16,547 bases of DNA from Sulfuritalea sp. (GTDB lineage Bacteria; Pseudomonadota; Gammaproteobacteria; Burkholderiales; Rhodocyclaceae). Location of the stretch: positions 1 to 16,547 of the forward strand of contig JAIPCS010000058.1 in assembly GCA_021738105.1 (NCBI GenBank). Direction: 5' to 3'. A model generated the notes under the pieces. The model did no database searches and was not told where the DNA came from. It was given only the letters and a program-made list of their open reading frames with translations. The position numbers were made by a program, and so were the translations under genes. Of this stretch, positions 14,376 to 16,547 are shown piece after piece (the stretch's first letter is position 1; each line of letters begins with the position of its first letter).

Positions 14376-15295
14376 CCGCGCGGATGGTGCAGATGATGCA
14401 GTTGCTTCAGGCGTTCGCGGGCGACATGCGTGTACACCTGCGTGGTTGAAATGTCAGCGTGACCAAGCAGCATCTGCACCACACGAAGATCGGCACCGTG
14501 GTTCAGCAAATGGGTGGCGAAAGCGTGACGCAACACATGCGGTGAGATGCGCTCGGCAGGAATATCGACCTGCACCGCGTATTTCTTGATCAGTCGCCAG
14601 AACATCTGCCGCGTCATGGCCGCTCCGCGCACCGTAATGAAGATTGCGTCCGATGTATGCTGCTTCAGCAATTCTCTGCGGGCGTCACCAATGTAGCGTT
14701 GCAGCCACTCGGCGGCGATCTGCCCGAGCGGCACCAAACGCTCTTTGGAGCCCTTGCCCATCACCCGCACGACGTTGTCGTTCAAACTCAGTTCGAACAG
14801 ACGCACACCCACCAGTTCGGAGACGCGCAAGCCCGTGGCATAGATCAACTCAAGCATGGCGCGGTCGCGCATGCCCAGCGGGGTCGCCACATCCGGAGCA
14901 TTGAGCAGATCTTCCACCTGCTTTTCGGACAGCGTCTTGGGAAAGCGCTGGATCGGTCGTGGCTTGTCGACGTTGATCAGCGGATCGGCCTGCAGTCGCC
15001 CCTGGTCCAGCAGCCAGCGGAAGCAGCGGCGCAGCGTCGCCATCAAGCGACGCTGGCTGGTGGTCTTGATGCCTCCGGGCCGTGCGTGCAAAAAGCTCAG
15101 ATAGGCATTGATCGCCGTCTCACCTGCGCCGAGTAATGTCGATGCGCCATGCACCGATGCATCGCGCTTTGCCAGCCAGTCGGCGAACAGTGTCAGATCG
15201 CTGCGGTAACCGGCGAGCGTGTTCTTCGAAAGTCCGTCCGCCAGCCACAAGGCATCGACGAATTCGTCGATCAGCGCTGCGTCGGCCGGAGTCAT
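14372..15295 (-). CDS. xerD: Tyrosine recombinase XerD
   Basis: 307 residues, close to the roughly 300 of XerD. With XerC and FtsK it resolves chromosome dimers at dif near the terminus. The N-terminal core-binding SAM-like domain (about 1-108) includes LSKNTLAGYRSDL, and the catalytic domain follows. All active-site residues are present: Arg157 (TGLRVSEL), Lys181 (GKGSKERLVPL), His253 and Arg256 (SPHVLRHAFATHLL), His279 (LLGHADISTTQ) and nucleophile Tyr288 (QVYTHV). It is assigned to XerD rather than XerC by this wording and length; a phage integrase is unlikely with no att site or phage genes. Its ATG overlaps the ogt stop (ATGA), so it is translationally coupled. Confidence 0.95.
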   Translation of the reverse strand: MTPADAALIDEFVDALWLADGLSKNTLAGYRSDLTLFADWLAKRDASVHGASTLLGAGETAINAYLSFLHARPGGIKTTSQRRLMATLRRCFRWLLDQGRLQADPLINVDKPRPIQRFPKTLSEKQVEDLLNAPDVATPLGMRDRAMLELIYATGLRVSELVGVRLFELSLNDNVVRVMGKGSKERLVPLGQIAAEWLQRYIGDARRELLKQHTSDAIFITVRGAAMTRQMFWRLIKKYAVQVDIPAERISPHVLRHAFATHLLNHGADLRVVQMLLGHADISTTQVYTHVARERLKQLHHLHHPRG

Positions 15296-15822
15296 GCCTT
15301 GCCGACAGGTCGCAGCAAGTGTTTGCTTTCATGCTGCAGCAACCAACGCTTGATGTCCAGCAGGAATCCGCCACCCTGGCGGCCAAAACCACCCAGCGCC
15401 TGATGCGCCGCGATGACGCGATGGCAAGGGACGACTATTGGATAGGGATTGGCGCCGCAAGCATTGCCCACCGCGCGCGGGCCGCTGCGAATGGCGGTGG
15501 CAACTTCGCCATAGCTCAATGTCTGTCCGGCAGGTATCCCGGCGATGCACTGCCACACCCGACGTTGAAAGTGTGTGCCTGCCGGCGCCAGCGGCAAACC
15601 GAATTCAAATGCCGGATCTTTCAACCAGGCCCGCAACTGGCGCACCGCTTCCTGCGCCAGGGGCGACACCGGTTTTTGTTCTGAGCGAGGTTCCAGATAG
15701 TCGATACCGGTGATTTCGTCGGCATCGCAATGGATGCCGATGGAAAAAGTTATGTCCCCGGCGCCACCGGAGACGGTATCTCTGTGGGACGGCGCTGGCA
15801 ATACGGCGGCATAGGGCTTCAT
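15292..15822 (-). CDS. ogt: Methylated-DNA--protein-cysteine S-methyltransferase
   Basis: A suicide enzyme that removes methyl from O6-methylguanine onto its own cysteine. With ATG 15822 it has 176 residues; this start has GGGAG eight bases upstream and overlaps the preceding stop as ATGA, whereas a GTG nine bases earlier lies inside the previous gene. The active site PCHRV carries the acceptor Cys (residue 133 from this start), preceded by GNACGANPYPIVV. The DNA-binding helix-turn-helix with the arginine finger is in SYGEVATAIRSGPRAVGNA, and GGFGRQGGGFLLDIKRWLLQ closes the domain. No Ada transcription-factor domain is present. It is coupled to DUF1850 upstream and xerD downstream. Confidence 0.93.
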   Translation of the reverse strand: MKPYAAVLPAPSHRDTVSGGAGDITFSIGIHCDADEITGIDYLEPRSEQKPVSPLAQEAVRQLRAWLKDPAFEFGLPLAPAGTHFQRRVWQCIAGIPAGQTLSYGEVATAIRSGPRAVGNACGANPYPIVVPCHRVIAAHQALGGFGRQGGGFLLDIKRWLLQHESKHLLRPVGKA

Positions 15823-16190
15823 TGCGAACACTCCCGAAGTTCTATCACGACGGTATTTTCAATCCCCGGCAGATGATCCGCAAGTGGTCGGCAACTGCCG
15901 GCGCTGCACAATTCGTAGCCTGAGGTATAGGGCGAATGTGTGAGACGCACAGCGTTTTGCGGCGCAAGCACGGGGCGATAGTGCCAAATGCCGTCCTTCA
16001 GCACCGCATCCGGCGGCAAGTCCATGCCCGCTCCGGTGCTCAGTATTCGCGCTTCGTCGAGCACCAGCATTTTTCCTTCGACACGCCAGTCTTCCTCCCA
16101 GCGCGTTTTCTCGATCGAATGCATCCAGACCAGGGTGAAGCTGTTGACCGCTATGCTTGCGGCCAATGTGCCGGCCGCAAGACAGATCAT
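15819..16190 (-). CDS. DUF1850 protein, TRAP-TAXI transporter accessory
   Basis: 123 residues. A single hydrophobic N-terminal stretch (about 3-24) is a membrane anchor or signal peptide, so the rest is probably periplasmic. DUF1850 proteins are typically encoded immediately after fused TRAP-TAXI permeases, as here; their role in the transporter is unknown. Family-like text includes WMHSIEKTRWEEDWRV, DGIWHYRPVLAP and VRLTHSPYTSGYELC. Cys95 and Cys100 in ELCSAGSCRPL could form a disulfide. The ATG overlaps the permease stop and its own stop overlaps the ogt start. Confidence 0.88.
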   Translation of the reverse strand: MICLAAGTLAASIAVNSFTLVWMHSIEKTRWEEDWRVEGKMLVLDEARILSTGAGMDLPPDAVLKDGIWHYRPVLAPQNAVRLTHSPYTSGYELCSAGSCRPLADHLPGIENTVVIELRECSQ

Positions 16191-16547
16191 GCAGTCTTGC
16201 GGCTACGGCTGCGCAGCCAATGCCAGAGGCCAAAAACCGCGCACATGGCAAAGCCGATTTCGTCGGTCGCTGGCAAGGCAGCCACCAGCATGAAGGCCGA
16301 CGCGGCGGCGAAGATGCGCTCGGCAGTATTCAGCGGCGCTCTCAGATAGCCGATGGCCGCCGCCCCCCAGAGTCCGATCGACAATTGCGCCTTGCCCAGA
16401 ATGTAGGGCAAGGCCGCCCACGTCCACTGTCCCTGCAACATCAGGACCGGATCATAGACCGCCATGTAGGGCACGACAAAACCGGCAATCGCGACCTGCA
16501 ACGACTTGATGCCGATTTTCATCGCCGACTCCTTGGCGATCGAGGCG
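16187..16547 (-). CDS. TRAP transporter fused permease, TAXI type, C-terminal end (5' part beyond window)
   Basis: Only the last 119 residues are visible; the reading frame stays open to the window edge (ASIAKESA precedes the internal Met). The segment GIKSLQVAIAGFVVPYMAVYDP with LMLQG is the end of the DctM-like domain of fused 4TM-12TM TRAP permeases. Three to four further helices follow (the DUF3394 region), ending in a basic tail WLRSRSRKTA. These inner-membrane, Na+-driven carriers work with a periplasmic TAXI substrate-binding protein, which would be expected further right. Substrate cannot be told from this part. Its stop overlaps the DUF1850 start as ATGA. Confidence 0.88.
   Translation of the reverse strand, partial: ASIAKESAMKIGIKSLQVAIAGFVVPYMAVYDPVLMLQGQWTWAALPYILGKAQLSIGLWGAAAIGYLRAPLNTAERIFAAASAFMLVAALPATDEIGFAMCAVFGLWHWLRSRSRKTA

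Noticed and set aside
14372..15295. Tyrosine recombinase as a marker of an integrated element
   Set aside because: The sequence is XerD-like throughout, lies in a housekeeping operon, and no tRNA, att repeats or phage genes are nearby.

Overview
This looks like a chromosomal core region of a betaproteobacterium. I infer this from the G+C-rich coding style, from gene sets typical of that class (a large-type Orn/Lys/Arg decarboxylase next to dcd, an Mrp/ApbC with an N-terminal MIP18-like domain, tsaD/plsY/folB, a TAXI-type TRAP permease followed by DUF1850), and from protein wording typical of the class. A Rhodocyclales- or Nitrosomonadales-like member is my best guess, but I could not search. 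There are no rRNA or tRNA genes, transposases or CRISPR arrays. Coding density is very high, with many genes abutting or overlapping by four bases.

Layout: (1) 1-1154, minus strand: dcd (dCTP deaminase), then a degenerate inverted repeat of CACAGAG units, then the N-terminal 161 codons of a pyridoxal-phosphate basic amino-acid decarboxylase that runs off the left edge. (2) 1209-4455: a biotin locus, with bioD on the minus strand (GTG start) diverging from bioA-bioF on the plus strand. (3) 4452-6173, minus strand: a TetR-family regulator followed by an alpha/beta hydrolase. The regulator's promoter is buried in a conspicuous double palindrome of CTAGAAT half-sites. (4) 6217-7388: apbC/mrp with a terminator, then a roughly 300-base divergent spacer and a plus-strand gene for a secreted hydrolase-like protein (7690-8481). 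(5) 8701-12969: tsaD, a stand-alone protein with two cyclic-nucleotide-binding domains divergent from a bacteriohemerythrin, plsY divergent from folB, and a TRIC/UPF0126 membrane protein. (6) 12971-14375: a YbaK/EbsC-type deacylase and a secreted DUF1223 protein. (7) 14372-16547, minus strand: a tightly coupled chain of TRAP-TAXI permease (C-terminal end only), DUF1850, ogt and xerD, joined by ATGA overlaps.

How the genes work together: bioF, bioA and bioD supply three consecutive steps from pimeloyl thioester to dethiobiotin; bioB and the pimelate-forming genes are not here. The TetR/hydrolase pair looks like a self-contained, autoregulated unit. The tandem-CNB protein and the hemerythrin share a 77-base divergent promoter region and may form a small oxygen-, redox- or cyclic-nucleotide-linked unit. 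The rest is housekeeping: t6A tRNA modification, phospholipid and folate synthesis, Fe-S carrier, aminoacyl-tRNA proofreading, DNA alkylation repair and chromosome resolution.

I found no unmistakably new large system. The best leads are the TetR operator array, the CNB/hemerythrin pair, the permease-to-xerD coupled operon, and the recurrent TAGAAT box seven bases upstream of start codons.
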